Source: Hydrogenoanaerobacterium saccharovorans
GTDB taxonomy: Bacteria; Bacillota; Clostridia; Oscillospirales; Ruminococcaceae
Reading direction: 5' to 3'
NCBI RefSeq assembly: GCF_003814745.1
Contig: NZ_RKRD01000004.1
Coordinates: 1 to 64,000 of the forward strand
Length of the DNA: 64,000 bases
Shown here: positions 1 through 9,449 of the stretch, piece by piece
How the letters are laid out: each line of letters opens with the position of its first letter
Numbering within the stretch: the stretch's first letter is position 1
Translations under genes and position numbers: made by a program
The notes under the pieces: generated by a model
The model's database searches: none
The model's input: only the letters and a program-made list of their open reading frames with translations
Told to the model about the DNA's origin: nothing

Positions 1-1
1 G

Positions 2-70
2 GCATATATGCAGACTGCTTTTTGTCCTCGATGCGGGCAGAAACTAAACTGGGGCTTATATAGCAGATAG
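2..70 (+). CDS. 3' end of an unidentified gene with a C-terminal zinc ribbon
   Basis: The first 23 codons of frame 2 are open from the window edge to a TAG at 68-70. They encode a tail containing FCPRCGQKLNW, the CPxCG half of a zinc-ribbon, a common C-terminal ending of small bacterial proteins. The body of the gene lies outside the window, so no function can be assigned. A perfect hairpin (85-110) follows 14 nt after the stop. Frame 1 is also open to a stop at 61-63 but shows no motif. Confidence 0.3.
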   Translation, partial: AYMQTAFCPRCGQKLNWGLYSR

Positions 71-240
71 TACGGTATGCTTAATTTCGCTAAAGAAAAG
101 TTTAGCGAAATAGGAGGGGGTTAAAAATCTTATAAATTTAGACGGCTGATACTTTTATTGTACCCAGTTGTCTTTTTGATATTTTGTTTAAAGCAATATT
201 AAATATGAATTACAGTCTAGGCATATAATTATTATGTAAA

Positions 241-268
241 GGCTCTCTTATTGAATAAGAGAGCCTTT
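241..268 (+). terminator. intrinsic terminator
   Basis: Ten-base arms at 241-250 and 256-265 pair perfectly around a 5-nt loop and are followed by TTT. A flanking AAA makes the structure usable on both strands. It probably ends the transcript of the gene whose tail lies at 2-70. Confidence 0.55.
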
Positions 269-627
269 GCTGCATGATGAGAGGCACTTATTAAACAATT
301 AAAAATAAAAATTGAGATTGCAAATTTTGTATTAAAATAAATATTCTAATCGATTATTGGATATTACTTACTAATTGAATCAAAAATTTTTACTAATATT
401 CAAAAAAATTACAAATACTATGGTTGATGAATTAGGGAAAAATCAAAAATAACTACTAAATTTCCGAAAAAAATAACTAACGGTTTTAGTGCAACTTCTC
501 TATAATTAATAAGGATAGTTATGATATTTAGTTAAAATTAGCATAAAATGTTTCCGAGTCTCTGTATGCGTTAATTTGTTTCTTACTGAACTAAAATCCA
601 GAGTAGCTGAGTGCTGCTTGAAAAATG

Positions 628-666
628 AAAGAGATGTAATTGAAAATATTTGTTACATCTCTTTTA
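628..666 (+). terminator. hairpin with T-run just upstream of the GH2 gene
   Basis: Arms of 12 bases (628-639 and 653-664) pair perfectly and are followed by a T-rich stretch. The hairpin ends about 35 nt before the ATG at 701. It is either the end of a short upstream transcript or a leader attenuator of the surface beta-galactosidase gene; the sequence alone does not decide. Confidence 0.45.
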
Positions 667-700
667 TTATATAAATAGGGTTTATTGAGGAGGAAAAAGG

Positions 701-3316
701 ATGGTAAGGCAAAAGAGGTTCATTGCACTGATTTTGGCAATAAGCATGTTATTATCCAACATACCGGTGTTTGGGTTGGATACGGGCGGCGAAACACCAA
801 TGCGGCAAAGTGAAATGAGTTCAGAAGCGCAAAGAGGGGTTGCGGATATAGAAACATTCTCTAAGCGCAAGAATTTTTCACCAGATGAGAAAAAGTTTAC
901 CCACCGAGAGTACACAGGTAAAACAGAAAATGGAATTAAAAACAGCGAGGTATTTCAGGTGAACCGAGAACCGGCTCATACTGCAAATACTACAGTAGTT
1001 TATCAAAATATTGAAGCGGCTCGAAAAGGGGCTTTGGATTACAACAAAGAGGCTTCGGATTATTATCAGCTGCTTACCGGCGAGAACAATGATTGGAAAC
1101 TCACCGTAATAAAAAATGCTGAAGCGGCTCAGCCTTATTTGGATGCGGGATTTATGGATTCGGGGTATAACCCCAATGGTCCGGAGTGGAAAACTGTCCA
1201 GCTGCCTAAAAGCTGGACAAGAGATGGTTTTGACTACAGTATTTACACAAATGTAAAGATGCCTTGGCAGGAAGGTGAAGAAGGCGTATCCGTGCCCTAT
1301 GCACCCGAAAATTACAACCCTGTAGGGCTTTACCGCAAAACATTCACGGTAAAGGATGGCCTCAAAACCGATGGGCGCAGGGTTTACATTTCGTTTCAGG
1401 GTGTAGAATCGGCGTATTACTTGTATGTAAACGGCAAAGAAGTGGGATACAGCGAAGATAGTTACCGCCCCCATGAGTTTGACATTACCGATTACTTGGT
1501 TGACGGTGAAAACTTAATGGCTGTCAAAGTGCATAAATTCAACGACGGTACTTGGTTGGAAGATCAGGATATGATTTATGACGGAGGAATTTTCCGCGAC
1601 GTATTTCTGACATCTCGCCCGGATGTACATATCAACGACTACACAGCGATTACCGATTTAGATGAAAACTATACCGATGCAACTTTGAAACTAGCATTAA
1701 ACCTAAGAAGTTTTGCTAAACTGGACGATGCGAATTTTAAAAATATTATCGACAGCGGTACGATAAATACAAGCGGTTTAGCAGACAGCAATGCTGATGA
1801 TACAAAATGCATTGTTGACAGTGGAAAAGAAATTGCAAAAGACTTTTCTGACAGCGGTGATAAAAATATTGCCGTTCTGAACGACAGTGGTAATCCAACT
1901 GGCTATAAGGTAAAGGTTTCGTTGTTTGATGACAAGCAGCAAAACATTTTAGTTGATGATGCAATGGAAATCAGCTTTGATGCGATTGAAAAAGGTACTG
2001 CAGGTGCATTTATTCAGGCAGAAAAACTAATAAAATCACCAAAACTTTGGAGTGCCGAGCACCCAAACCTTTACACATTGGTATTAAGCCTTTATGATGG
2101 CGGCGACAATCATATAGAGAGTGTCTCTCAGGTTTTGGGCTTTCGCGAAATTGAATTTGTCAGAACAGGCGTAGACGGCGATTACAACGTAAACTACCCA
2201 GGCGATCAGAATAAGGATTATAAACCCATTACCATTAACGGGCAGCCATTACTGTTTAAAGGTACCAACCGCCACGATACCGACCCGTTTTATGGCAAGT
2301 ATGTGCCCAAAGAAACGTTGGATGAAGATGTTAAAGTGATGAAACAGTTTAACATCAACGCCATACGTACCGCGCACTACGCTAACGACGAATATTTGTA
2401 CTATCTTTGCGACAAATACGGTATGTACGTTATGGCGGAGGCAAATGCAGAGTGTCATGCTCTTCAGAGCCAAAACGATACAATTAATGATCATTTTGGC
2501 AAATTATTAATAGAAGACCGTTCTGCTACTTCTTACCACACATTAAAAAATCAAACTTCTGTGGTATCGTGGTCCATCGGCAATGAAATGTCGTATGACG
2601 TACATAAAGGATATGATATTTTCCCGCGGATGGTATGGTATTATAAAGACCGCGATTTAACCCGTCCTGTCCATTCAGAGGGCCTTTATTGGAAAGGCGG
2701 AACGGATATGGACAGCAATATGTACCCCGACCTCAATAGAACCAATGAAAAAACAGGCAACGGCAGAATGCCTTATGTCCTTTGCGAATATTCTCATGCT
2801 ATGGGCAATGCCGTAGGGAACTTAAAAGAATATTGGGATATTATCCGCAAATCGCCCAATATGATGGGCGCATTTGTTTGGGATTGGGTTGACCAATCCC
2901 GCTATATCGATCTGCCTACACAATATAGTATTACCGAAAAAAGCAAAAATGTCGAAGGAATTACACAGGGCGGTTCGCTGCAAAATGTCAATGACCCGAA
3001 GGCATTGGGTTCAAAATCGTACAGCGGATACACCATAATGGACAGAAAAGAAAATGACAGATACAATCAAGCACTTTCCGGATACAATAAAGCGTTTACA
3101 TTTGAAGTACTTGTTAAACCAAACTCAAATGCAAAAAACAGTGTGTTCTTGGCAAAGGGCGATTGGCAGATGGCACTTAAAACGCAAAGCTCCGGCGATG
3201 GGTTGGAGTTCTTTATCTATGACGGAAACTGGAAAAGCGTGAGTGCATCTTTCCCAGATGATTGGCTGAACAATTGGCACCAAGTGGTTGGCACACATAT
3301 GATAAATCGGTTCTAA
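701..3316 (+). CDS. secreted GH2 beta-galactosidase, catalytic half (5' part of a frameshifted gene)
   Basis: Extracellular LacZ-type glycoside hydrolase family 2. The AGGAGG at 689-694 fixes the start. The protein opens with a Sec signal peptide (MVRQKRF, then a hydrophobic core ending near VFG). About residues 165-305 are the GH2 sugar-binding jelly-roll, followed by the GH2 Ig-like domain and a TIM barrel from about residue 500. The family landmarks are present: TNRHDTDP, acid/base Glu629 in SIGNEMS and nucleophile Glu696 in CEYSHAMGN, 67 residues apart. From about residue 780 a LamG-like beta-sandwich begins, and the frame breaks inside it. The frame runs into a stop at 3314-3316 after WHQVVGTH, whereas the other frame continues with TYDKSVLKLY. 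Removing two bases from the CACACA at 3292-3297 would restore one protein of about 2,840 residues. The catalytic domain itself is complete. Hydrolysis of terminal beta-galactose at the cell surface is inferred from the family. Confidence 0.85.
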   Translation: MVRQKRFIALILAISMLLSNIPVFGLDTGGETPMRQSEMSSEAQRGVADIETFSKRKNFSPDEKKFTHREYTGKTENGIKNSEVFQVNREPAHTANTTVVYQNIEAARKGALDYNKEASDYYQLLTGENNDWKLTVIKNAEAAQPYLDAGFMDSGYNPNGPEWKTVQLPKSWTRDGFDYSIYTNVKMPWQEGEEGVSVPYAPENYNPVGLYRKTFTVKDGLKTDGRRVYISFQGVESAYYLYVNGKEVGYSEDSYRPHEFDITDYLVDGENLMAVKVHKFNDGTWLEDQDMIYDGGIFRDVFLTSRPDVHINDYTAITDLDENYTDATLKLALNLRSFAKLDDANFKNIIDSGTINTSGLADSNADDTKCIVDSGKEIAKDFSDSGDKNIAVLNDSGNPTGYKVKVSLFDDKQQNILVDDAMEISFDAIEKGTAGAFIQAEKLIKSPKLWSAEHPNLYTLVLSLYDGGDNHIESVSQVLGFREIEFVRTGVDGDYNVNYPGDQNKDYKPITINGQPLLFKGTNRHDTDPFYGKYVPKETLDEDVKVMKQFNINAIRTAHYANDEYLYYLCDKYGMYVMAEANAECHALQSQNDTINDHFGKLLIEDRSATSYHTLKNQTSVVSWSIGNEMSYDVHKGYDIFPRMVWYYKDRDLTRPVHSEGLYWKGGTDMDSNMYPDLNRTNEKTGNGRMPYVLCEYSHAMGNAVGNLKEYWDIIRKSPNMMGAFVWDWVDQSRYIDLPTQYSITEKSKNVEGITQGGSLQNVNDPKALGSKSYSGYTIMDRKENDRYNQALSGYNKAFTFEVLVKPNSNAKNSVFLAKGDWQMALKTQSSGDGLEFFIYDGNWKSVSASFPDDWLNNWHQVVGTHMINRF

Positions 3317-6300
3317 AGCTGTACTGTGACGGAGTGCTTCTGAGCCAGAAAACAGTCGAAAACTGCAACATCAAAGCCCAGGATGACCAACTTGCCGTGG
3401 GCTATGATGTGAGCAACAACCGAAAGCTCGACGGCGAAATTTCGATTGCGCGTGTTTATACCAAAGCATTAACCCAAGCAGAAATCCAAGCACAAAACAA
3501 ACCATCCCCTGCTATTACAGCCAACGACCAAAATGTTTTGCTGTGGCTCGATTATTCCGATGAAATGCAGGTCAGCTCAGAAAATGTATGGGATTATTAT
3601 GCTGAGGACTACGCAAAATCGGGAATGTACAAAAACAAAGAGATGGCTGGTAAATACTTTGGCTACGGCGGAGACTGGGGTGACGCCAATAACGACAATA
3701 ACTTCTGTGTGAACGGGTTGGTTTCACCCGACCGCGACCCGCAGCCGGAATTATATGAGGTAAAATACCAGTACCAAAACTTTTGGATGACGGCAACCGA
3801 AGACGATATTCGAAACAGACGAGTTTACGTTTTTAACGAAAACAACTTTGCAAACCTCAATGAATATAATTTTGAGTGGGAGCTGCTTGAAGACGGCAAA
3901 GTAATCGACAACGGGACAGTTGACGACGCTGATCTGGAAGCAAAAGAAACAAGGATATTCCACATTCCATATGAAATGCCCGCTAAATTAAAAGCCGGTG
4001 CAGAATACTACCTGAACCTGAATGTAAGCTTAAAGGAAGGCACATGGTGGGCAGAGGCAGGCCATTCGATTGCACACGAGCAATTTGCGGTACCTGCAAA
4101 TGTGGCAGCGGTTCCATTTACGCCAAACAAAGCGGTAACAGTGGATGAAACAAACGCGGATTATGTTTTAGTAACAGGCAGCAACTTCAGCTTTAAACTA
4201 AACAAAACCACAGGTGCTATGTACGATTACACAGTTGGTACAGGTGCATCGGCTAAAACCATTATTTCCTCTGGTCCTGTTCCGCAGTTCTGGAGAGCAA
4301 AGCTTGATAATGATAATGCCAATGTCGGGTGGGATTGGCGGCATGCAGATAAAAATATCACTGCAGATAGGTATGACGTAAAAACTTTGTCCGACGGCAG
4401 AAAAGAAATCACAACGGTTCTCAACCTTGGCAATGCCAACAATGTGAAAGAAACGGTTGTTTACACGGTTGATGGTTCCGGTGCGGTGACGGTGAAAATG
4501 ACCGTTGATGCAAAAGGTAATGGGTTCGGACGGTTTATGAAGATAGGCTCAAAGATGACCTTGCCCAAAGGTTTTGAGACTGTCAAGTGGTACGGTAACG
4601 GCCCTGTAGAGTCGTTCTCAGACAGAAACTCCTTTGCTGTAAACGGTGTTTTCGAACAAACGGTGAACGATTTATTCTATCCGTTCTTAAAAACACAAAG
4701 CTGCGGTACCATGACAGGCGTTAAATGGATGGCTTTAGAAAACGAAACCCATGACGCTGCTGTTTTAATAGCAACAAAAGGCGTGGTTGAGGCAGGGGCT
4801 CTGCACTTTACCGTAGACGAATTGGATGACGCAAACCACCCGTTTGAAATGGGCGCCCCAAATGAAGAAACCTACGTGAATGTAGATTACAAATCGAGCG
4901 GTAACGGTAATGCGAGCTGCGGCCCCGATACCCTATGGCCATATCTGATTTATAACGACAAAGAATACTCTTATGAGTACACCCTGCTGCCTTATAACAA
5001 AAACTCCGATGACCCAATGGAAGTAAGCAAACCTTGGAGAGTATCCACTACACAAGAGCAAGAAGGCAAAGATAAGCAGTTGGTTGATCAGTTGGAAAAA
5101 GACATCAATGATATTTTTGTTTATTCCTACAGCCAAATGAGCCAGCTCAAAGCCTTAGAAGCAAGACTTAGCAACCTAACCGAAGTGCAAAAGGGCTTGC
5201 TGGGCGATAAATATGCATCACTTCAAAACACTTTGACAACTGCTTTAAGTGATGCCGAGGCTTTGGAAGGTAGAATACCCTATTTTGTGGATCAAAGTAA
5301 GAATCAGCTTAACCCCAAAATTCCCGAAACAGCTGTTCTGAAAAAAGGCGATACAAAGTTTAATGCAGTGCTTGAAGGTTACTTGGACATACCCAACGAT
5401 AAGGGCGCAAATGGCAAAGATATTTTCAAGGATGTAATAAATGGAAGCAAGCCATTTACATTGGAAGCCTGGGTGAAACCGCTGAGCAACCATAAAACGT
5501 ATAATATGCTTATGAGCAAAGGCGACAACAGCCTGGGCTTGCGCATTGGCAATTTTAAAGAGGGACAAAGCCTGGAACTCTTTATTAAAGGAACAGACGG
5601 TAAATGGTCAACCGTTTCATCGTCAATACCGGCAGGTACTGTGCTTGAGGGCAGTTGGCATCAGGTTGCTGGTACTTACAACGGCAGTCAGCTGTCCATC
5701 TATCTGGATGGCAAGCATTTGTTAAGTATCGATAAAACAGGCAATGGCTTGGTTAACTCTACGAGCACCCTTTTCAGTATTGGTTACGATTCTGAAACCG
5801 GACGTGACAATGAGAACCAATTTAGTGCTGTACGTGTTTACAAAACGGCGCTGACAAAAGAGCAAATTCAAAAGCAATATGATGCACAAACGAGCGGAAC
5901 CTCCTATGCTGTTGAAAAAGATAACGACAGTGTGGTTATGTGGCTTGATATGAACCGTTTTGCCCATAGCGGAGGCTCGGACAATAACGTCGAGCGGTAT
6001 ATCCCTCGTTGGAAATACACGTTTGATACAGACGACTCTCACCCGCAAAACGGCAACGAAGGTCCCATCGCTTTTGCATTTGATGGCAATGAGGAGACCT
6101 ATTGGCATACAAACTGGAATAATAAAATCCCAGTTTCGAACGACCCTAAAGAAGTGGACATTGAGCTGAATCAAGCAACCGAGGTAAATGGCTTTGCTTA
6201 TTTGCCGCGGCAATGGTCTAATTATTGGGACCATAACGGTACGGTTACTTCGTATGAATTGTATGTAAAAGCAGAGGGTCAAACGGAGTATACCAAAGTA

Positions 6301-9237
6301 GCAGACGGCAATTGGTACAATAATAAGCAGCTGAAAGTAATTAACTTCCCAAAACAGGTGGTTAAAAGTGTACGTTTTGTTGTAACTGATGGAATAGGCG
6401 ACTATGCTTCGGCTGCAGAAATGAATTTGTTGGCACCTATAGCAGAGCCTGCCATCAAACCAGTTCTAAGTTTCCAGGTAATTTCAGATACGCACGTGCA
6501 AAACAGCAGCTATGATGACAATAATAAAGATTATATTAACAACAAATATCTTGACGATAGCAAAGCAGTTTTGTTTAAGAAAGTATTAGATGATATCAAG
6601 CTGTATGATGAAAACTCAAGCGGGCTTACGGTTCTCGGTGACTTCACGTCAGACGGTAAAGCGGAGCAAGTAAAGGCGTTTTACCAAATGTTAAAAGAAA
6701 ACCCCGAAGTAGCAAATAACAACTATTTAATCGCTTTAGGCAATCACGATGCAAGAGGAAACAACTGGGCAGATGGTGCATATTGGAATACAATCCGTCC
6801 GCTGTATATGCAGTACAATGCCCCGTATCGAGATAATGCCGATACAACTTATTTTTCTAAAGAAATAAATGGTTATCAGTTCATTGTAATGAATACAGAA
6901 AATTCATTAAAAGATAAAACCTATATTTCTGAAAAGCAGCTTACTTGGCTTGAAAATAAGTTAAAAGAAAATGCATCCACTGGCAAACCTGTTTTCATCT
7001 TTAACCATCAGGCGCTCAACGATACCCACAAAAACAGCGATGAGTATGGTGGATTTGGTGAACAGAGCGATGCAGTAAAAGCTATCCTCAAAAAATACCC
7101 CAATGTAATCTTTATCAGCGGACATATCCATAATTCTTTTGATACGTCCTCTGTTTTGCATAGGGAGTATGGTACATTAATCGATGTTCCAAGTGTTTCG
7201 TATAACAGCTTTGGAGATTTGCCCGTAGGTTGTGGTTATCATGTAAATGTTTTTGAAGATAAAATTGAATTTAAAGCAAGAAACTTCGCGGTTTCTACAT
7301 GGATGCCGCAGTACGACATTACTATTTCTTTAAAAACACTTCCTGCCATCTACGGTGAATGTAAAGCAAAAAACAAGGATGATTATACATCGGATAGCTG
7401 GAATGCGGTTGAGGCAGCGATGCACAAAGCGGAAGAGATTTTCGCTTTAAGGTATGAACCAAACATAGGTGACGAATTTAAACCTATATACACAAAAGAG
7501 ACTATTAATAAGATTCATCAAGAAATTATTCCCCAATTAAAATCTGCTTTAGATGGTTTGGTACCCGCACAGCCACAGCCTGTAGACAAGAGCGAACTGC
7601 AAAGCAAACTCGCCGAGGCAAAAGGCAAGTTGACGGGCAACTATACCGAAGCTTCGCTGAAAAACCTTGCAGACAGAATCAAGCAAGCAGAGGCTGTTTT
7701 GGCGGATGAGGATGCAACCGCAGAAGAAGTATCAACAGCGGTTACAAACCTTGATAACGCAATCAAAGCGTTGGTTCCTGTACAGCCAGAGTCTGTAGAC
7801 AAGAGTGCGCTGCAAAGCAAACTCGCCGAGGCAAAAGGCAAGTTGACGGGCAACTACACCGAGGCTTCTCTGAAAAACCTTGCAGACAGCATTAAACAAG
7901 CACAGGCTGTTATGGCAGATGAGGATGCAACTGCAGAAGAAGTAGCAACCGCGGTTACAAACCTTGATAACGCAATCAAAGCGTTGGTTCCTGTACAGCC
8001 AGAGCCTGTGGACAAGAGTGCGCTGCAGAGCAAACTCGCTGAAGCTAAAGGCAAGCTGACGGGCAACTACACGGAGGCTTCTCTGAAAAACCTTGCAGAC
8101 AGCATGAAACAAGCAGAGGCTGTTTTGGCGGATGAGGATGCAACCGCACAAGAAGTAGCAACAGCGGTTACAAACCTTGATAATGCAATCAAAGCGTTGG
8201 CAACTGTGCAGCCAGAGCCTGTAGACAAGAGCAAACTGCAAAGTAAACTTTCCGAAGCAAAGGACAAGCTGACGGGCAACTACACCCAAGCTACCCTGAA
8301 AAACCTTGAAAATGCAGTGAAAGATGCAGAGAAAGTTTTAGCAGACGCAAAAGCAACCGAAAAAGATGTTGCAAAAGCGGTTGCCATGCTGAATGATGCA
8401 ATCAATAAACTTCGTATCAAGGAATCAAGTTCCGGTTCCGGAAAGAGTGGGAAAAATGAAATTTCCAACTTCACCGAAGGTAGCAATATCGGTGATAAAC
8501 TAACAAGCAGCAAAGAAGTAACACTGAATACAAGCAATAATTATCAAGTTGGTACATCCTTCTTAACAAAACTGATGGATCAGGCAGATAAGTCTGTAAC
8601 ATTAAACGGTGGATGGTATCAGTGGATCTTCAAGGCGGAAAATGTGCAGAATGACATGCCGGGCATCGTTTACTTTGACACACGCATTGCTGTGGATGAG
8701 AACAATGCCGAAATTGCGAAACTGACCAATGGCGTTGATACTACCACCTTACACTTTAACTATGAGGGTGATTTACCCGGTAAAACCATCATTCGAGTAC
8801 AGCAGGAAAAATACGCAAATAAAACGGTATATGTGTATTACCACAACCCTGCTAAAAACAGACTGGAACTGATTGCCTCAAACGTAAAAGCAGATGAAAA
8901 AGGTTGGTTGCAGTTTATCATTACCCATTGCTCCGATTATGTCATCAGCGAAAAACCAATTACAGGTGCTGTAGCTGATACAGTATCCGTGAAGAACAAT
9001 AATTCCAACGCAAACCTGACAAACCCTGAAACAGGCGGAGAAAAAATTGCTGAGAGTTTTGCACCCGAAACATCGGGTTTGATGAACTCTACAGCGCCGA
9101 AACTCATTCAACCTGAAAATGCAAGTATGAGTAACACTCATAGCAGCAGTACGATTGTTTGGGTAACCGTAGGTGTTCTGGCTGTGGCAGGTATGGCAAT
9201 CACCTATTTGGCTAAACGTAAAAAGGCAGGCAAATAG
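3262..9237 (+). CDS. C-terminal part of the giant surface GH2 protein: LamG, discoidin, metallophosphoesterase, FIVAR repeats, membrane anchor
   Basis: This continues the gene at 701 in the next frame; matching sequence starts near 3298 and no ribosome site precedes the formal ATG at 3262. Domains in order by base position: rest of LamG 1 (to about 3510); a beta-galactosidase small-chain-like domain (about 4090-5010, with WYGNGPVESFSDR); LamG 2 (5430-5880); an F5/8 type C (discoidin) domain (5990-6450); a calcineurin-like phosphoesterase (6470-7320) with the metal motifs DTH, GDFTSDG, GNHDA, NHQ and GHIHNSF; four FIVAR repeats (7585-8436); a conserved beta-rich surface module (8450-8960); NPETGG (9022-9039); a TM helix (about 9148-9213) and a KRKKAGK tail. 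The repeats and anchor closely resemble those of the minus-strand protein at 56916. Fusion of a galactosidase to a phosphoesterase is unusual and suggests a phosphorylated or otherwise decorated glycan target (inference). Confidence 0.8.
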   Translation: MAEQLAPSGWHTYDKSVLKLYCDGVLLSQKTVENCNIKAQDDQLAVGYDVSNNRKLDGEISIARVYTKALTQAEIQAQNKPSPAITANDQNVLLWLDYSDEMQVSSENVWDYYAEDYAKSGMYKNKEMAGKYFGYGGDWGDANNDNNFCVNGLVSPDRDPQPELYEVKYQYQNFWMTATEDDIRNRRVYVFNENNFANLNEYNFEWELLEDGKVIDNGTVDDADLEAKETRIFHIPYEMPAKLKAGAEYYLNLNVSLKEGTWWAEAGHSIAHEQFAVPANVAAVPFTPNKAVTVDETNADYVLVTGSNFSFKLNKTTGAMYDYTVGTGASAKTIISSGPVPQFWRAKLDNDNANVGWDWRHADKNITADRYDVKTLSDGRKEITTVLNLGNANNVKETVVYTVDGSGAVTVKMTVDAKGNGFGRFMKIGSKMTLPKGFETVKWYGNGPVESFSDRNSFAVNGVFEQTVNDLFYPFLKTQSCGTMTGVKWMALENETHDAAVLIATKGVVEAGALHFTVDELDDANHPFEMGAPNEETYVNVDYKSSGNGNASCGPDTLWPYLIYNDKEYSYEYTLLPYNKNSDDPMEVSKPWRVSTTQEQEGKDKQLVDQLEKDINDIFVYSYSQMSQLKALEARLSNLTEVQKGLLGDKYASLQNTLTTALSDAEALEGRIPYFVDQSKNQLNPKIPETAVLKKGDTKFNAVLEGYLDIPNDKGANGKDIFKDVINGSKPFTLEAWVKPLSNHKTYNMLMSKGDNSLGLRIGNFKEGQSLELFIKGTDGKWSTVSSSIPAGTVLEGSWHQVAGTYNGSQLSIYLDGKHLLSIDKTGNGLVNSTSTLFSIGYDSETGRDNENQFSAVRVYKTALTKEQIQKQYDAQTSGTSYAVEKDNDSVVMWLDMNRFAHSGGSDNNVERYIPRWKYTFDTDDSHPQNGNEGPIAFAFDGNEETYWHTNWNNKIPVSNDPKEVDIELNQATEVNGFAYLPRQWSNYWDHNGTVTSYELYVKAEGQTEYTKVADGNWYNNKQLKVINFPKQVVKSVRFVVTDGIGDYASAAEMNLLAPIAEPAIKPVLSFQVISDTHVQNSSYDDNNKDYINNKYLDDSKAVLFKKVLDDIKLYDENSSGLTVLGDFTSDGKAEQVKAFYQMLKENPEVANNNYLIALGNHDARGNNWADGAYWNTIRPLYMQYNAPYRDNADTTYFSKEINGYQFIVMNTENSLKDKTYISEKQLTWLENKLKENASTGKPVFIFNHQALNDTHKNSDEYGGFGEQSDAVKAILKKYPNVIFISGHIHNSFDTSSVLHREYGTLIDVPSVSYNSFGDLPVGCGYHVNVFEDKIEFKARNFAVSTWMPQYDITISLKTLPAIYGECKAKNKDDYTSDSWNAVEAAMHKAEEIFALRYEPNIGDEFKPIYTKETINKIHQEIIPQLKSALDGLVPAQPQPVDKSELQSKLAEAKGKLTGNYTEASLKNLADRIKQAEAVLADEDATAEEVSTAVTNLDNAIKALVPVQPESVDKSALQSKLAEAKGKLTGNYTEASLKNLADSIKQAQAVMADEDATAEEVATAVTNLDNAIKALVPVQPEPVDKSALQSKLAEAKGKLTGNYTEASLKNLADSMKQAEAVLADEDATAQEVATAVTNLDNAIKALATVQPEPVDKSKLQSKLSEAKDKLTGNYTQATLKNLENAVKDAEKVLADAKATEKDVAKAVAMLNDAINKLRIKESSSGSGKSGKNEISNFTEGSNIGDKLTSSKEVTLNTSNNYQVGTSFLTKLMDQADKSVTLNGGWYQWIFKAENVQNDMPGIVYFDTRIAVDENNAEIAKLTNGVDTTTLHFNYEGDLPGKTIIRVQQEKYANKTVYVYYHNPAKNRLELIASNVKADEKGWLQFIITHCSDYVISEKPITGAVADTVSVKNNNSNANLTNPETGGEKIAESFAPETSGLMNSTAPKLIQPENASMSNTHSSSTIVWVTVGVLAVAGMAITYLAKRKKAGK
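7585..8436 (+). repeat. four tandem 213-bp repeats encoding FIVAR domains
   Basis: Units begin at 7585, 7798, 8011 and 8224, each 213 bp (71 codons) starting with DKS and ending near the next PEPVD. The first three are nearly identical in DNA; the fourth is more diverged. They encode three-helix FIVAR spacer domains that hold the enzyme away from the membrane. Exact in-frame periodicity means copy number can change by recombination without breaking the frame. Confidence 0.85.
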
Positions 9238-9284
9238 TTTTAACAATTGCTTCTCCTAATTTTTTCTTATAAGCCCCTAAGCGT

Positions 9285-9320
9285 AAAAAGAAGCGGTACA
9301 TTTGTACCGCTTCTTTTTAT
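9285..9320 (+). terminator. intrinsic terminator of the giant GH2 gene
   Basis: Fifteen-base arms (9285-9299 and 9304-9318) pair perfectly around a 4-nt loop and end in TTTTT. It lies 48 nt after the stop codon at 9237. Confidence 0.85.
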
Positions 9321-9449
9321 TGCCGTTTACAAAACCAACCGCTTTTGCGCCCCCTTCCCCTGCTTTGCAGTACGGCTGATTAAAAATTAACGAATATATT
9401 AACGAATACATTCGCTTATAGAGTAGCACTAATTATGCTGTATCATGAC

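Larger units (their letters stand above)
71..700. other. AT-rich intergenic region before the giant beta-galactosidase
   Basis: No gene is supported in these 630 bases. It holds three hairpins: a perfect 10-bp stem at 85-110 without a T-run, a terminator-like hairpin at 241-268 and another at 628-666. A perfect TATAAT sits at 501-506, but no acceptable -35 lies 16-18 nt upstream, so the start of transcription of the downstream gene is not located. Confidence 0.5.

Noticed and set aside
3054..3242. 62-residue plus-strand ORF inside the GH2 gene
   Set aside because: Out of frame with the LamG domain, no ribosome site, atypical composition.
7732..8289. 185-residue minus-strand ORF and three equal 70-residue minus-strand ORFs over the FIVAR repeats
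   Set aside because: Antisense shadows of the 213-bp coding repeats; equal length is due to the repeat period.
7585..8436. Regular repeats considered as a CRISPR or minisatellite array
   Set aside because: Units are 213 bp, contiguous, in frame and encode FIVAR domains; there are no spacers.
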